64,000 nt of DNA from VBDM01 sp963699535 (GTDB taxonomy: Bacteria; Pseudomonadota; Gammaproteobacteria; Burkholderiales; SG8-39). The stretch's first letter is position 1. Each line of letters begins with the position of its first letter. The stretch is taken from positions 116,164 through 180,163 of the forward strand of contig CAVOUJ010000037.1 in assembly GCA_963699535.1 (NCBI GenBank), written 5' to 3'. Of this stretch, positions 1 through 9,266 are shown in pieces. Position numbers and translations under genes: made by a program. The notes beneath the pieces were generated by a model that saw only the letters and a list, made by a program, of their open reading frames with translations, was not told the DNA's origin and made no database searches.

Positions 1-1
1 C

Positions 2-814
2 AGGCGCCAGGAGAACGCGCGTGCAGCCTTCCTCGTTCTGCACGGATTCGGCAGCAACAAGGACGGGGTCGGCGGGACGACAGTCGCCAGGATGCTGGAG
101 CGTCTCGGCTACGCGGCGCTGCGCTTCGACTTTCGCGGCTGTGGCGAGAGCGAAGGGGAACGCGGCCGCGTCATCTGCAAGGAGCAGGTCAAGGACACGA
201 GGAACGCGCTCTCGTTCCTTGCAACGCGTCCCGAAATCGACCCGGTGCGAATCGGCGTGGTGGGCCAGAGCTTCGGGGCGGCGGTCGCCGTATACGCGGC
301 CGGCGTGGACCGCAGGATCGCGGCCTGCATTTCCTCGGGCGGCTGGGGAGACGGCGCGAAAAAATTCCGAAAGCAGCATTCCTCGCCGCGCGCCTGGAAG
401 AGATTCACCGCGATGATGAAGGAGGGCAAGCGCCGCAGTCGCTCGGGCAAGCCCATGATGGTGCCGCGCTACGACATCGTCCCCATCCCGCCGCGCCTGC
501 GCGGCAATCTCGCTCCGGGATCGATCATGGAGTTTCCTTTCGAGGTTGTCGAAACGATGTACGCGTTCAACGCGAACGAGGTCGTCGGAAGGATCGCGCC
601 GAGGCCGCTCCTGCTCCTGCATTCGGCGAACGACTCGGTGACGCCGACCGAGCAATCCGTCGAACTCTTCCAGCGTGCCGGGAAACCCACCGATCTTCAT
701 CTTATCGCCGACGTCGATCACTTCATGTTCTCGGAAGGCAACACGCTGGTGGTGAACCTGGTGCGCAACTGGCTCGACAAGCACTTTCCCGCGCGGCGCG
801 CACGCGCGGCATGA
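2..814 (+). CDS. alpha/beta hydrolase (5' end cut by window edge)
   Basis: The frame is open from the first bases of the window, so the true start lies outside. The product is a serine hydrolase of the alpha/beta-fold type (dienelactone hydrolase or BAAT-like). An oxyanion-loop HGFGSN lies near the visible N-terminus. The nucleophile elbow is GQSFG (about position 265), a late Asp sits in HSANDSVTP, and the catalytic His is in the DVDHFMF segment near the C-terminus. Its substrate cannot be told. The stop overlaps the start of the next gene by 4 bases (ATGA), which suggests translational coupling with the dehydrogenase. Confidence 0.8.
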   Translation, partial: RRQENARAAFLVLHGFGSNKDGVGGTTVARMLERLGYAALRFDFRGCGESEGERGRVICKEQVKDTRNALSFLATRPEIDPVRIGVVGQSFGAAVAVYAAGVDRRIAACISSGGWGDGAKKFRKQHSSPRAWKRFTAMMKEGKRRSRSGKPMMVPRYDIVPIPPRLRGNLAPGSIMEFPFEVVETMYAFNANEVVGRIAPRPLLLLHSANDSVTPTEQSVELFQRAGKPTDLHLIADVDHFMFSEGNTLVVNLVRNWLDKHFPARRARAA

Positions 815-1878
815 ATACGGCGCAAACGGGGGGCGGGGCGGAGATCGTCGCCGCCGAGGTGCTCAGGCGCTTCGCCGCCGAGGTCTTCGAGCGCGCCGGC
901 ATGCCGCAGGCCGATGCGGCGCTCGTCGCCGACGTTCTCGTCTGGGCCAACCTCCGCGGAGTCGATACCCACGGCGTAACCAGGATCCCGCGCTACGTCG
1001 AGCTGATCGAGGCCGGCGACATGAATCCGCGGCCCAATATCGCGGTCCGCACCGAAACCCCGGCCTCGGTGCTGATCGAAGCCGACCGCGCCGCCGGGCC
1101 GGTCGCGATGATGCGCGGAACCGACGCAGCGCTGCGCAAGGCAAGGGAGGCCGGCATCGGGCTTGCGCTCGTCCGGGCGACCACGCACACCGCGGCGCTG
1201 GGCTACTACACGCTCGCCGCCGCGAACGAGGGCATGGCCGCTGTCGCGCTCGCGGCATCCTGGCCCATCGTCGCCTACCACGGCGCGCGCGCGGCCGGCG
1301 TGTCCACCAGCCCGATCTCGATTGCGGTTCCGGGCGCCGAGCCGCTGGTGCTCGACATGGCGACGAGCGTCGTTTCAATGGGCAAGCTGAACCAGGCGAA
1401 GCGCGCGGGCAGCGCCATCCCTCCGGGCTGGGCGCTCGACAAGGATGGGAGTCCGACCACAGATCCCGCGGCCGCGCAGATCCCGCTGCCGATGGCGGGT
1501 CCCAAGGGTTCGGGCCTCTCGCTGATGATCGAATGCCTGGCGAGCCTGATCGCGGCCAACCCCTTGCTCGCCGAATCGCTCGAAGGCACGCCGGAGGGGC
1601 AGCGCCACAGGCAGAACGGCCTGGTGATCGCGATCGACCTCGCGCGGTTCTGCGATCCGCAGGGTTTCCGGCGCGAAGTCGAGCGCCTGGTCAAGGCGCT
1701 GAAATCGCTGCCGGTCGATCCGCAAGTGGGTGAGATACTGATGCCGGGCGAGCGCGGCCGCCGCGAATTCAAGCGTCGCGACCGGGAGGGCATCCCCGTT
1801 CCGCGCGCAGTCTGGCGCGAGCTGGAAGCCCTGGCGAAACGGCTCGGCGTTGCCGTCCCGGCGTCTTCGCCGCGTTGA
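811..1878 (+). CDS. Ldh family (malate/L-lactate/ureidoglycolate-type) oxidoreductase
   Basis: This 355-residue protein belongs to the NAD(P)-dependent Ldh_2 family, which is distinct from the classical Rossmann-fold malate and lactate dehydrogenases. Family signs are the early DTHGV motif with the expected catalytic His (residues about 51-55), the MATSVV segment, the PPGWALD stretch and the PMAGPKGSGLSL loop. Members reduce or oxidise 2-hydroxy acids such as malate, lactate, sulfolactate or ureidoglycolate. The exact substrate is unknown. The start is coupled to the hydrolase stop, and the aspartate decarboxylase starts 2 bases after this gene's stop, so the three genes look like one operon. 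Confidence 0.85.
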   Translation: MNTAQTGGGAEIVAAEVLRRFAAEVFERAGMPQADAALVADVLVWANLRGVDTHGVTRIPRYVELIEAGDMNPRPNIAVRTETPASVLIEADRAAGPVAMMRGTDAALRKAREAGIGLALVRATTHTAALGYYTLAAANEGMAAVALAASWPIVAYHGARAAGVSTSPISIAVPGAEPLVLDMATSVVSMGKLNQAKRAGSAIPPGWALDKDGSPTTDPAAAQIPLPMAGPKGSGLSLMIECLASLIAANPLLAESLEGTPEGQRHRQNGLVIAIDLARFCDPQGFRREVERLVKALKSLPVDPQVGEILMPGERGRREFKRRDREGIPVPRAVWRELEALAKRLGVAVPASSPR

Positions 1879-1879
1879 T

Positions 1880-3526
1880 ATGGCGCTCGCCCCAAGACTC
1901 AAGATCTCCCGCGCAGAGCAGAGGACGCTGTCCAGACGGCTTTCGCCGTTCGAGCTCAAGGACCGGTTGATCCAGCTTGCGGGAGAAGCCTCGCGGCCGG
2001 GAACGGCGACGATGCTCAATGCCGGTCGCGGCAATCCGAACTGGGTGGCGACCCAGGCGCGCGAAGCGTTCTTCCTCCTGGGAAGGTTCGCGCTCGGCGA
2101 GTGCCGGCGCGCCCGAGACGAGGGGATCCTCGCCGGCATGCCGGCGAGGACGGGTATCGGCCGGCGATTCGAATCCTTCCTCGACTCGAATACGGGCGAG
2201 CCCGGCGCCACCTTCCTGCGCGCTGCGCTGGAGTACGGAGTGCGCAAGAGGGGCTTCGACAGGGAAGCCTGGATCCACGAGCTGACCGATTCGATCGTCG
2301 GCGACAATTACCCCGCGCCCGGCCGCATGCTGGAGCACGTGGAGCAGGTCGTGCACGACTACCTGATCAGGGAAATGTGCGACGGCCGGCCGCCCAAGGG
2401 CAAATACGACCTCTTTGCAACCGAAGGCGGCACGGCCGCGATGTGCTACGTCTTCGATACGCTGATGCAGAACGGGCTGCTGAAGAAGGGCGACACCGTC
2501 GCGATGATGCTGCCGATCTTCACGCCGTACCTCGAAATCGCGCGCCTCGAACGCTTCAGCTTCAGGATCGTGAGCATCAATGCTTCCGGCATGAGCAGGG
2601 ACGGGATCCACACCTGGCACTTCCCGGAAGCGGAGCTCGCCAAGCTCGCCGACAGGAGGATCAAGCTCGCCATTTGCGTGAATCCGAGCAATCCCCCTTC
2701 GGTCGCGCTCAGCCCGAGCGAACTGAAGCTCATCACCGGTATCGTCAGGCGCAAGAACCCCAGGCTGATCTTCGTCACCGATGACGTCTATGCCACGTTC
2801 GTGCCGCGCTTTCGCTCGCTGCTGGCGGAAATCCCGGCCAACGTCATCGGCGTCTATTCGTTCTCCAAGAACTTCGGGGCCACGGGCTGGCGGCTCGGCG
2901 TCGTGGCAATCCACCAGAACAACATCCTCGACCGGATGATCGCGAAGCTTCCGGCAGCCTGGAAGAAGCGCCTGGACAAGCGCTACGGCTCCCTGACGCT
3001 GGAACCGCGGAAGGTCAGATTCATCGACCGCATGGTCGCAGACAGCCGCAATGTCGCCCTGAATCACACGGCGGGCCTTTCTCTGCCGCAGCAAGTGCAG
3101 ATGTGCTTCTTCGCGCTCACGCACCTGCTCGACGAGACCAACGCCTACAAGCGCCTCACCATCCAGATGCTCCTCAGGCGCCGAGACCTGCTGTTCAAAG
3201 GGCTGGGCGTCCCGCTGCCGAAGGACGATCCTCTCCGCGCCTGGTACTACGTCGAGCTCGACTTCATCGTGTGGGCGACGCGCGAGTACGGCAAGGAATT
3301 CGTCGATTACATGGTGAAGAACTACGAGCCCGTGGACCTGTTGTTCCGCGTCGCGGAGAGGTCCTCGGTCGTTCTGCTGGATGGCGGCGGCTTCGGCGGT
3401 CCCCCGTGGTCGATCCGCGTTTCGCTCGCCAACCTCGACGAGGCCGACTATGCGAAGATCGGCGGCTACATACGCAAGGCGTCAGAGGAATACGCCGAGG
3501 CGTGGAAGGCAGGCACGAAACCGTAA
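1880..3526 (+). CDS. asdA: PLP-dependent aspartate 4-decarboxylase / aspartate aminotransferase
   Basis: AsdA converts L-aspartate to L-alanine plus CO2 and keeps side activity as an aspartate aminotransferase. From ATG 1880 the product is 548 residues, the usual length for this family. Diagnostic parts are the N-terminal SPFELKDRL and LNAGRGNPNW segments and the PLP-lysine motif SFSKNFGATGW, with the Schiff-base Lys at about residue 330. ATG 1880 is preferred because it follows directly after the upstream stop; an in-frame start at 1850 would overlap the dehydrogenase. In many bacteria asdA is paired with the aspartate:alanine exchanger gene aspT to make proton motive force. No aspT is seen here; the next gene is a small TRIC-type membrane protein. 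Confidence 0.9.
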   Translation: MALAPRLKISRAEQRTLSRRLSPFELKDRLIQLAGEASRPGTATMLNAGRGNPNWVATQAREAFFLLGRFALGECRRARDEGILAGMPARTGIGRRFESFLDSNTGEPGATFLRAALEYGVRKRGFDREAWIHELTDSIVGDNYPAPGRMLEHVEQVVHDYLIREMCDGRPPKGKYDLFATEGGTAAMCYVFDTLMQNGLLKKGDTVAMMLPIFTPYLEIARLERFSFRIVSINASGMSRDGIHTWHFPEAELAKLADRRIKLAICVNPSNPPSVALSPSELKLITGIVRRKNPRLIFVTDDVYATFVPRFRSLLAEIPANVIGVYSFSKNFGATGWRLGVVAIHQNNILDRMIAKLPAAWKKRLDKRYGSLTLEPRKVRFIDRMVADSRNVALNHTAGLSLPQQVQMCFFALTHLLDETNAYKRLTIQMLLRRRDLLFKGLGVPLPKDDPLRAWYYVELDFIVWATREYGKEFVDYMVKNYEPVDLLFRVAERSSVVLLDGGGFGGPPWSIRVSLANLDEADYAKIGGYIRKASEEYAEAWKAGTKP

Positions 3527-3537
3527 TCAGTGAACCC

Positions 3538-4197
3538 ATGCAAGGCATTTCCTTCCTGCTGCCGATCGAGTTCGATCTGCTCGCCACCTTCCTCGCGGCG
3601 ACCACCGGCGCATGGGCAGCGAGCCGACGCGGCTACGACGTGGTCGGCGCGTTCATGCTGGCGTTCGTGACCAGTATCGGCGGCGGATTGCTGCGCGATT
3701 CGGTCTTCATCGCGCAGGTGCCGGTGGTCATGCAGGATGGACGCTACCTCTGGACCATCCTTGCGGCCCTGCTCGTCGGCATGTTCACCTATCGCTACTC
3801 CGAGCGCGTCGCGCATCTCTTTCCATATATCGACGCGCTCGCGATGGGCGTGTACGGGGTCTACGGCGCCAACCTGGCGCTGATCGCCGGCCTCGCGCCC
3901 GCGCCCGCGGTCCTCGTCGGCGTGTGCAACGCCGTGGGCGGGGGCTTGATCCGCGACGTGCTGACTCGCGAGGAACCGTTGATGTTCAAGCCGGGCCAGC
4001 TCTACTCGATCGCGGCGATCACGGGTTGCGTACTCTTCGTCGCACTATCGAATCAGTACGGCGTGGAGGACAAGCGGGCCGCGTGGATTGCCATCGGCGT
4101 AACGCTTCTGGTGCGCGTGCTCGCGATACGCTTCAACTGGACGACGGCAGCGGTGAGCAGCTGGAGGTGGCGCCGCAACAGGGGCCGTGAGCCGTGA
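3538..4197 (+). CDS. trimeric intracellular cation channel / YadS-type membrane protein
   Basis: The product has 219 residues and consists of two copies of the glycine-transporter-like (UPF0126) domain with about six to seven membrane segments. Each half carries the hallmark GGG-L-I/L-RD turn: GGGLLRD in the first repeat and GGGLIRD in the second. Bacterial homologues are TRIC-like cation channels, and some have been linked to glycine uptake. ATG 3538 is 11 bases after the asdA stop, so co-expression is likely. The C-terminal tail is basic (many Arg). Whether it moves an amino acid related to AsdA chemistry is speculation. Confidence 0.85.
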   Translation: MQGISFLLPIEFDLLATFLAATTGAWAASRRGYDVVGAFMLAFVTSIGGGLLRDSVFIAQVPVVMQDGRYLWTILAALLVGMFTYRYSERVAHLFPYIDALAMGVYGVYGANLALIAGLAPAPAVLVGVCNAVGGGLIRDVLTREEPLMFKPGQLYSIAAITGCVLFVALSNQYGVEDKRAAWIAIGVTLLVRVLAIRFNWTTAAVSSWRWRRNRGREP

Positions 4198-4212
4198 ACC
4201 GACAGTCCCGGC

Positions 4213-4226
4213 TTGATCCAGATCAA
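4213..4226 (+). promoter_or_regulatory. FNR/Anr-type operator upstream of fumarase
   Basis: TTGATCCAGATCAA is an exact match to the FNR-family consensus TTGAT-N4-ATCAA. It lies 102 bases before the fumarase start. A box centred at 4219.5 would put a class II start site near 4261, but the -10 there (region 4249-4257) is poor. Oxygen-regulated expression of the fumarase is inferred. Confidence 0.7.
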
Positions 4227-4327
4227 GCGGCGGTGGGTGCGGGAGGCTGGATTCATTTAGCATTGGAAAGATTGTCATAGCGGCGCAGCCCTCCGTTTGC
4301 GGGCGCCTGCAGGAACGAAAGACCCTC

Positions 4328-5846
4328 ATGGCCACGATCAAGCAGCAGGATTTCATCCAGAGCATCGCGGACGCATTCCAGTTCATTTCCTTCTATCACC
4401 CCGTGGATTTCATCCGCGCGATGGGCAAGGCTTACGAGACCGAACAGTCGGCCGCAGCCAAGAACGCCATCGCGCAGATCCTGATCAACAGCCGCATGTC
4501 GGCGGAGGGCCACCGTCCGGTGTGCCAGGACACCGGCATCGCCGTGGTGTTTCTCAAGATCGGCATGAACCTGCGCTGGGACGCCACGATGAGCGTCCAG
4601 GAGATGGTCGATGAAGGCGTGCGCCGCGCTTACACCGACAAGGACAACCCCTTGCGAGCATCCGTGCTCACGGACCCCGACGGTGCGCGCAAGAACACGC
4701 GGGACAATTCTCCGGCGGTCGTCCACATGGAGGTCGTGCCGGGAGATCGTCTCGAGGTCAAGCTCGCCGCGAAGGGCGGCGGCTCGGAGAGCAAGTCGCG
4801 CTTTGCCGTCCTCAACCCGAGTGACGACGTCGTGGAGTGGATCCTGGGTCAGGTCCCGACCATGGGCGGCGACTGGTGCCCGCCCGGAATTCTGGGGGTG
4901 GGCATCGGCGGCACGCCCGAGAAGGCGATGGTGATGGCGAAGGAGTCCTTGATGGCGCCCATCGACATCAGCGAGCTCAAGGCCCGCGGAGCGAAAACCC
5001 GCGCCGAGGAGCTCCGGCTCGAGCTGTACGAGAAAGTCAACGCGCTTGGCATCGGCGCGCAGGGCCTGGGCGGGCTCACGCACGGTGCTCGACGTGAAGG
5101 TCCTCGACTACGCCACCCATGCGGTGCTGAAGCCGGTCGCGATCGTTCCGAACTGCGCCGCCACCCGCCATATCGAATTTCACCTCGACGGCAGCGGCCC
5201 GGCCCGTTTCGACGCGCCGAGTCTCGACAACTGGCCCAGGATCGCCCTCGACCTCGGCGCGGGCGCGACGCGCGTCGACCTGGAGAAGCTGACCAAGGCA
5301 GAGACCGCAAAGTGGAAGGCGGGGGACCGGCTGCTGCTCAGCGGGAAGATCCTGACCGGCCGCGACGCCGCTCACAAGCGCCTTACCGATCTCATCGCCA
5401 AGGGCGAGACGCTCCCGGTCGATCTCAGGAATCGCCTCATCTACTACGTCGGGCCGGTGGACGCGGTGCGCGACGAGGTCGTCGGCCCCGCCGGCCCCAC
5501 CACCTCCCGCCGCATGGACAAGTTCATGGACGCCATGCTCGGGAAGACCGGGATGCTCGGATCGATCGGAAAATCCGAGCGCGGCGCGCAGGCGGTGGAA
5601 GCTATCAAGCGCCACAAGGGCGTGCACCTGATCGCCGTGGGCGGCGCTGCCTATCTGGTGGCGAAAGCCATACGCGCGGCACGGGTGCTGGCCTTCAAGG
5701 AGCTCGGCATGGAAGCGGTCCACGAATTCGAGGTCAAGGACATGCCGGTGACGGTCGCCGTCGATACGACAGGCAACGCGGTGCACGAGAGCGGCCCGCG
5801 CGAGTGGCGCGCCAGGATCGGCAAGATTCCCGTCACGGTCGCCTGA
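4328..5846 (+). CDS. fumA: class I (iron-sulfur) fumarate hydratase, one apparent frameshift
   Basis: Class I fumarases are oxygen-sensitive [4Fe-4S] enzymes that interconvert malate and fumarate. The three cluster cysteines are visible in PVCQDTG, GDWCPPGILG and PNCAATRH. The frame of ATG 4328 runs to GIGAQGLGGLT and must then move by one base near 5083-5088 (an extra base in the ACGCACG region) to continue as TVLDVKVLDY to the stop at 5846. With one base removed the gene is exactly 506 codons, normal for the family. The FNR box upstream and frdABCD downstream suggest a role in feeding fumarate respiration. The break is probably a sequence error because both halves are well conserved. Confidence 0.9.
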
Positions 5847-5868
5847 CCGGGGAGCGGCAAGCGGGCGG

Positions 5869-5882
5869 TTGATCTGGATCAA
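5869..5882 (+). promoter_or_regulatory. FNR/Anr-type operator of frdABCD
   Basis: TTGATCTGGATCAA fits TTGAT-N4-ATCAA exactly. Centred at 5875.5, it would lie at -41.5 from a start near 5917, and a -10-like GAGAAT sits at 5905-5910, just where class II FNR promoters need it. The frdA ATG follows 22 bases after that start, with a purine-rich ribosome site (AGAAGGGG). Confidence 0.78.
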
Positions 5883-5938
5883 ACGGGCGGGCGATTCCGC
5901 GCGGGAGAATTCCGCCAACTTCAGAAGAAGGGGAACGG

Positions 5939-7709
5939 ATGCAGTCGGTTCAGGCCGATGTCGTGGTCGTGGGTGGCGGCGGAGCGGGACTGCGCGCCGC
6001 GATCGCCGCAGCCGAGAGCGACCCACGGCTCCGCGTCGCGCTCATCTCCAAAGTCGTTCCCATGCGCAGCCACACCGTGGCGGCCGAAGGCGGAGGGGCC
6101 GGAGTCACCCGCAGCGATGACAGCCTCGACAATCATTTCGACGACACCGTCGGAGGCGGTGACTGGCTTTGCGACCAGGACGTGGTCGAGTACTTCGTGG
6201 CGCATTGCACGGAGGAAATGACCCAGCTCGAGCACTGGGGCTGCCCGTGGAGCCGCAAGGCCGACGGGAACATCAACGTGCGCTTCTTCGGCGGCATGAA
6301 AGTGCAGCGCACCTGGTTCGCCGCCGACAAGACCGGCTTCCACATGCTGCACACGCTTTTTCAGACTTCCCTCAAGTACCCGTCGATCAAGCGCTACGAT
6401 GAGTTCTTCTGCGCCGATCTCGTCGTGGAGGACGGCCGGGTCCAGGGCGTGGTCGCGATCGAGATTGCGACGGGCGAGTTCACCCTGTTCGAGTGCAAGG
6501 CGGCGATCATCTGCACCGGGGGCGCAGGGCGCGTCTACGGCCAGAACACCAATGCCGGAATCGTCACCGGCGACGGCATGGGCATCTGCGTTCCGTCACG
6601 GGGTGCCGCTGCGCGACATGGAGTTCATGCAGTGGCATCCCACGGCGTTGCCTGGCACCGGCATCCTGATCACCGAGGCCTGCCGCGGGGAAGGCGCCAT
6701 CCTCACCAACAAGGACGGCTATCGCTATCTCCAGGACTACGGCATGGGGCCGCCCGATCCGTGGCCTCGGGTGAAGGCGATGGAGCTCGGTCCGCGCGAC
6801 CGCCTGTCGCAGGCGTTCTGGCACGAGGAGCAGAAAGGACGGACGATAGCGACCCCACTCGGCCAGGTCGTGTGGCTGGACCTGCGTCACTTGGGCGCTG
6901 CGAAGATACACGAGCGGCTGCCGCTCATCACGGAAGCCGCGAAGACCTTTGTGGGCGTCGATCCCGTCGTGGCCCCCATACCCGTACGCCCTGCCGTGCA
7001 CTACACGATGGGCGGCATCCTCTGCAACGGTCAGACCGAAACGCCGCTGAAGGGTCTCTATGCGGCGGGCGAGTGCTCGAGCGTGGGCATACACGGCGCC
7101 AACCGCTTGGGCTCCAACTCGCTCGTGGAAATCGTGGTCTTCGGCAAGGTTGCCGGTGAACGGGCAGCGCAGTATGCGAAGGCGGCGCCAGCAGGGAAGA
7201 CCGAAGCGGCGCGCCGGCAGGCTGATGCCGTGGAGGCGCGACTGGTCGCACTGCTCGGCCGAGAAAAGGGCGAGCGCGTGGCGACGATACGCGACGAGAT
7301 GCACGAGGCGATGGAGACGGGCGTCGGCATCTTCCGCGAGGCGGAGGGAATGCAGGCCGCCTGCGCCAAGCTCGCTATGCTGCGCGACCGCTACGGACGC
7401 GGCCTCAAGCTCGACGACCGCAACCGCGCGTTCAACACCGAGTGGCTGTCGGCGATCGAGCTCGGCTTCACGCTCGAGATCGCCGAGGTGATCGCGCAGT
7501 CGGCGCTCCATCGGAAGGAATCACGCGGCGCGCATACGCGACTCGACGAGTTCAAGGAGCGCGACGACGCGAAATACCTGAAGCACACTCTCGCGTACCG
7601 CACCAGCGACGGGCCGCCCCGACTCGAGTACGCGCCGGTGACCATCACCAAGTCCGCGCCCAAGACGCGAGTCTACGGCGGCGAAGGCAAGAAGGCCGTA
7701 ATGACCTGA
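5939..7709 (+). CDS. frdA: fumarate reductase flavoprotein subunit, one apparent frameshift
   Basis: FrdA is the FAD-carrying catalytic subunit of quinol:fumarate reductase. The sequence follows enterobacterial FrdA closely: an N-terminal dinucleotide fold (GGGGAGLRAAIAAA), the RSHT motif whose His carries covalent FAD, the EFMQWHPT active-site segment and the CRGEG motif with the catalytic Arg. The first frame ends near TGDGMGI; an extra base at about 6587 shifts it, and the rest (FRHGVPLRDME onward) runs to 7709. With one base removed it is 590 codons. The FrdA-like character, the FrdCD-type anchors and the FNR box favour fumarate reductase over succinate dehydrogenase. Confidence 0.92.
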
Positions 7710-7718
7710 GGACTGCAC

Positions 7719-8477
7719 ATGGCGGAACCCCGGACAATCGAAATCGAAGTGCTGCGCTACAACCCCGAGAAGGACGCCGAGCCGCATTTCCAGACGTTCA
7801 AGGTGCCCTTCAACCAGGACACTTCGGTCCTCCAGGGCCTGCAGTACATCAAGGACCATCTCGACGGCAGCCTCACCTTCCGCTGGTCGTGCCGCATGGC
7901 GATCTGCGGCAGCTGCGGGAGTATGGTGAACGGCGTGCCGCAGCTCTCTTGCCACACGTTCCTGCGCGACTATTATCCCGGCAAGGTCCGGATCGAGCCC
8001 CTCACTCATTTCCCGATCCTGCGCGATCTCGCGATCGACCAGACCGATTTCGTCAACAACAAACTGCCCTCGATCAAGCCCTACGTGGTGCCGAGGGAGG
8101 AGAAGGCGGTCTCGGCCGGGACTTACCTTCAGACCCCGGAACAGCTCCAGAAGTACTACCAGTATTCGGAGTGCATCAATTGCCTGCTCTGCTATGCCGC
8201 CTGCCCGCAGTACGGCCTCAATCCGAAATTCACCGGCCCGGCGGCGCTGGCGCTGCTGCACCGTTACAACGCCGACTCGCGCGACCGGGGCTGGGAAGAA
8301 AGAGCGGGACTCCTCAACGCGGAAGAAGGCGTGTGGGGCTGCACGCTGGTGGGCTACTGCTCCGAGGTGTGCCCGAAGCAGGTGGATCCCGCGCACGCCA
8401 TCAACCAGAACAAGGTCAACAGCACCCTGGACTATTTCGGTGTGCTGAAATTCCTCATGCCGAAGGGAGGCCGCTGA
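7719..8477 (+). CDS. frdB: fumarate reductase iron-sulfur subunit
   Basis: This 252-residue protein carries electrons from the membrane quinol to FrdA. The [2Fe-2S] domain shows CRMAICGSCG followed by a later Cys in QLSCHTF. The C-terminal half has the two ferredoxin-like motifs CINCLLCYAAC and CTLVGYCSEVCP for the [4Fe-4S] and [3Fe-4S] clusters. The frame is intact. It starts 9 bases after frdA and its stop overlaps the frdC start (TGATG), so the subunits are co-translated. Confidence 0.95.
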   Translation: MAEPRTIEIEVLRYNPEKDAEPHFQTFKVPFNQDTSVLQGLQYIKDHLDGSLTFRWSCRMAICGSCGSMVNGVPQLSCHTFLRDYYPGKVRIEPLTHFPILRDLAIDQTDFVNNKLPSIKPYVVPREEKAVSAGTYLQTPEQLQKYYQYSECINCLLCYAACPQYGLNPKFTGPAALALLHRYNADSRDRGWEERAGLLNAEEGVWGCTLVGYCSEVCPKQVDPAHAINQNKVNSTLDYFGVLKFLMPKGGR

Positions 8478-8871
8478 TGGCGAGGATCAAGTCCTACGTC
8501 CGTCCCATGCAGGGGTGGTGGCGCAAGAACCCCTACTACGTCCGCTACATGATCCGGGAGGCGAGCAGCGTTTTCCTCGCGATCTACACGGTCATCCTGC
8601 TGGTGGGCCTCGCTGCGACTCACGCAGGGCGAGGCGGCCTACGAGGCGTGGCGCGCGGCATTGACCAGCTTCGGCTCCGTCGTGTTTCACGGCGCTCGCA
8701 CTGTTCACGGTCGCCTACCACGCCTACACCTGGTGGAAGGTCGCGCCCAAGACGGCACCCGACCTCCGCTTTGCCGGCCGCCCCCTGCCTGAGTTCGTCA
8801 TCACCGCCGGTGGCTGGCTCGCCACTCTCGGCACGTCGGCCCTGGTCTATGTCATCGTGCGGTGGATGTGA
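8477..8871 (+). CDS. frdC: fumarate reductase membrane anchor subunit C, two apparent frameshifts
   Basis: FrdC is one of two small hydrophobic subunits that anchor FrdAB and bind quinol. The N-terminus (SYVRPMQGWWRKNPYY) resembles enterobacterial FrdC. Two extra bases, near 8611 and near 8690, must be skipped to read through the membrane segments to VIVRWM. After this the gene has 131 codons, matching the known size of about 130 residues. Three membrane helices are expected, and a His in the second helix region (VVFHALALF) is visible. The stop is two bases before the frdD ATG. Confidence 0.85.
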
Positions 8872-8872
8872 A

Positions 8873-9230
8873 ATGAAACGCTCCAACGAACCCATATTCT
8901 GGTCGCTGTTCGGGGCCGGCGGCATGCTCTCGGCGCTGGTCGCACCCATACTGATTCTCGTCACCGGCATCCTCGTGCCGGTCGGGGTGTGGATGCCCCC
9001 GCAGGCCCTCGACTATTCCCGCGTGCTCGGGTTCGCCCAGCACTGGTTCGGCAAGCTGCTGTTGCTCGCGGTGATATCGCTCTTTCCTGTTCCACGCCGT
9101 GCACCGCATCTACCTCAGCCTGCACGACATCGGGGTGCACGCTGGAACCGGGGCCAGGGTCGTAGCCTACGGAAGCGCGCTGCTCGGCACCCTGGTCGCG
9201 ACGTACCTGCTGCTTGTGATCGGTTTCTGA
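8873..9230 (+). CDS. frdD: fumarate reductase membrane anchor subunit D, one apparent frameshift
   Basis: FrdD is the second membrane anchor of the quinol:fumarate reductase. The first helices (FWSLFGAGGMLSALVAP and the following GILVPVG turn) match the family. One extra base at about 9086 (CTCTTTCCTG) breaks the frame; skipping it gives FLFHAVHRIYLSLHD and a final helix that ends IGF at 9230. The corrected length is 118 residues, typical for FrdD. It closes the frdABCD operon and the transporter gene follows after 36 bases. Confidence 0.85.
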
Positions 9231-9266
9231 CGAAGCGCCCTGCCTGAGCTTCGAGGGGAGAACGAC

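Noticed and set aside
4328..9230. Programmed ribosomal frameshifting as the reason for the broken fum and frd genes
   Set aside because: The sites share no slippery heptamer or common motif, most need a base skipped at unrelated sequences, and four neighbouring genes would all need it.
5939..9230. Calling the four-gene operon succinate dehydrogenase
   Set aside because: The flavoprotein and both anchors follow enterobacterial FrdA, FrdC and FrdD, and the FNR box supports anaerobic use; SdhCD-type anchors are absent.
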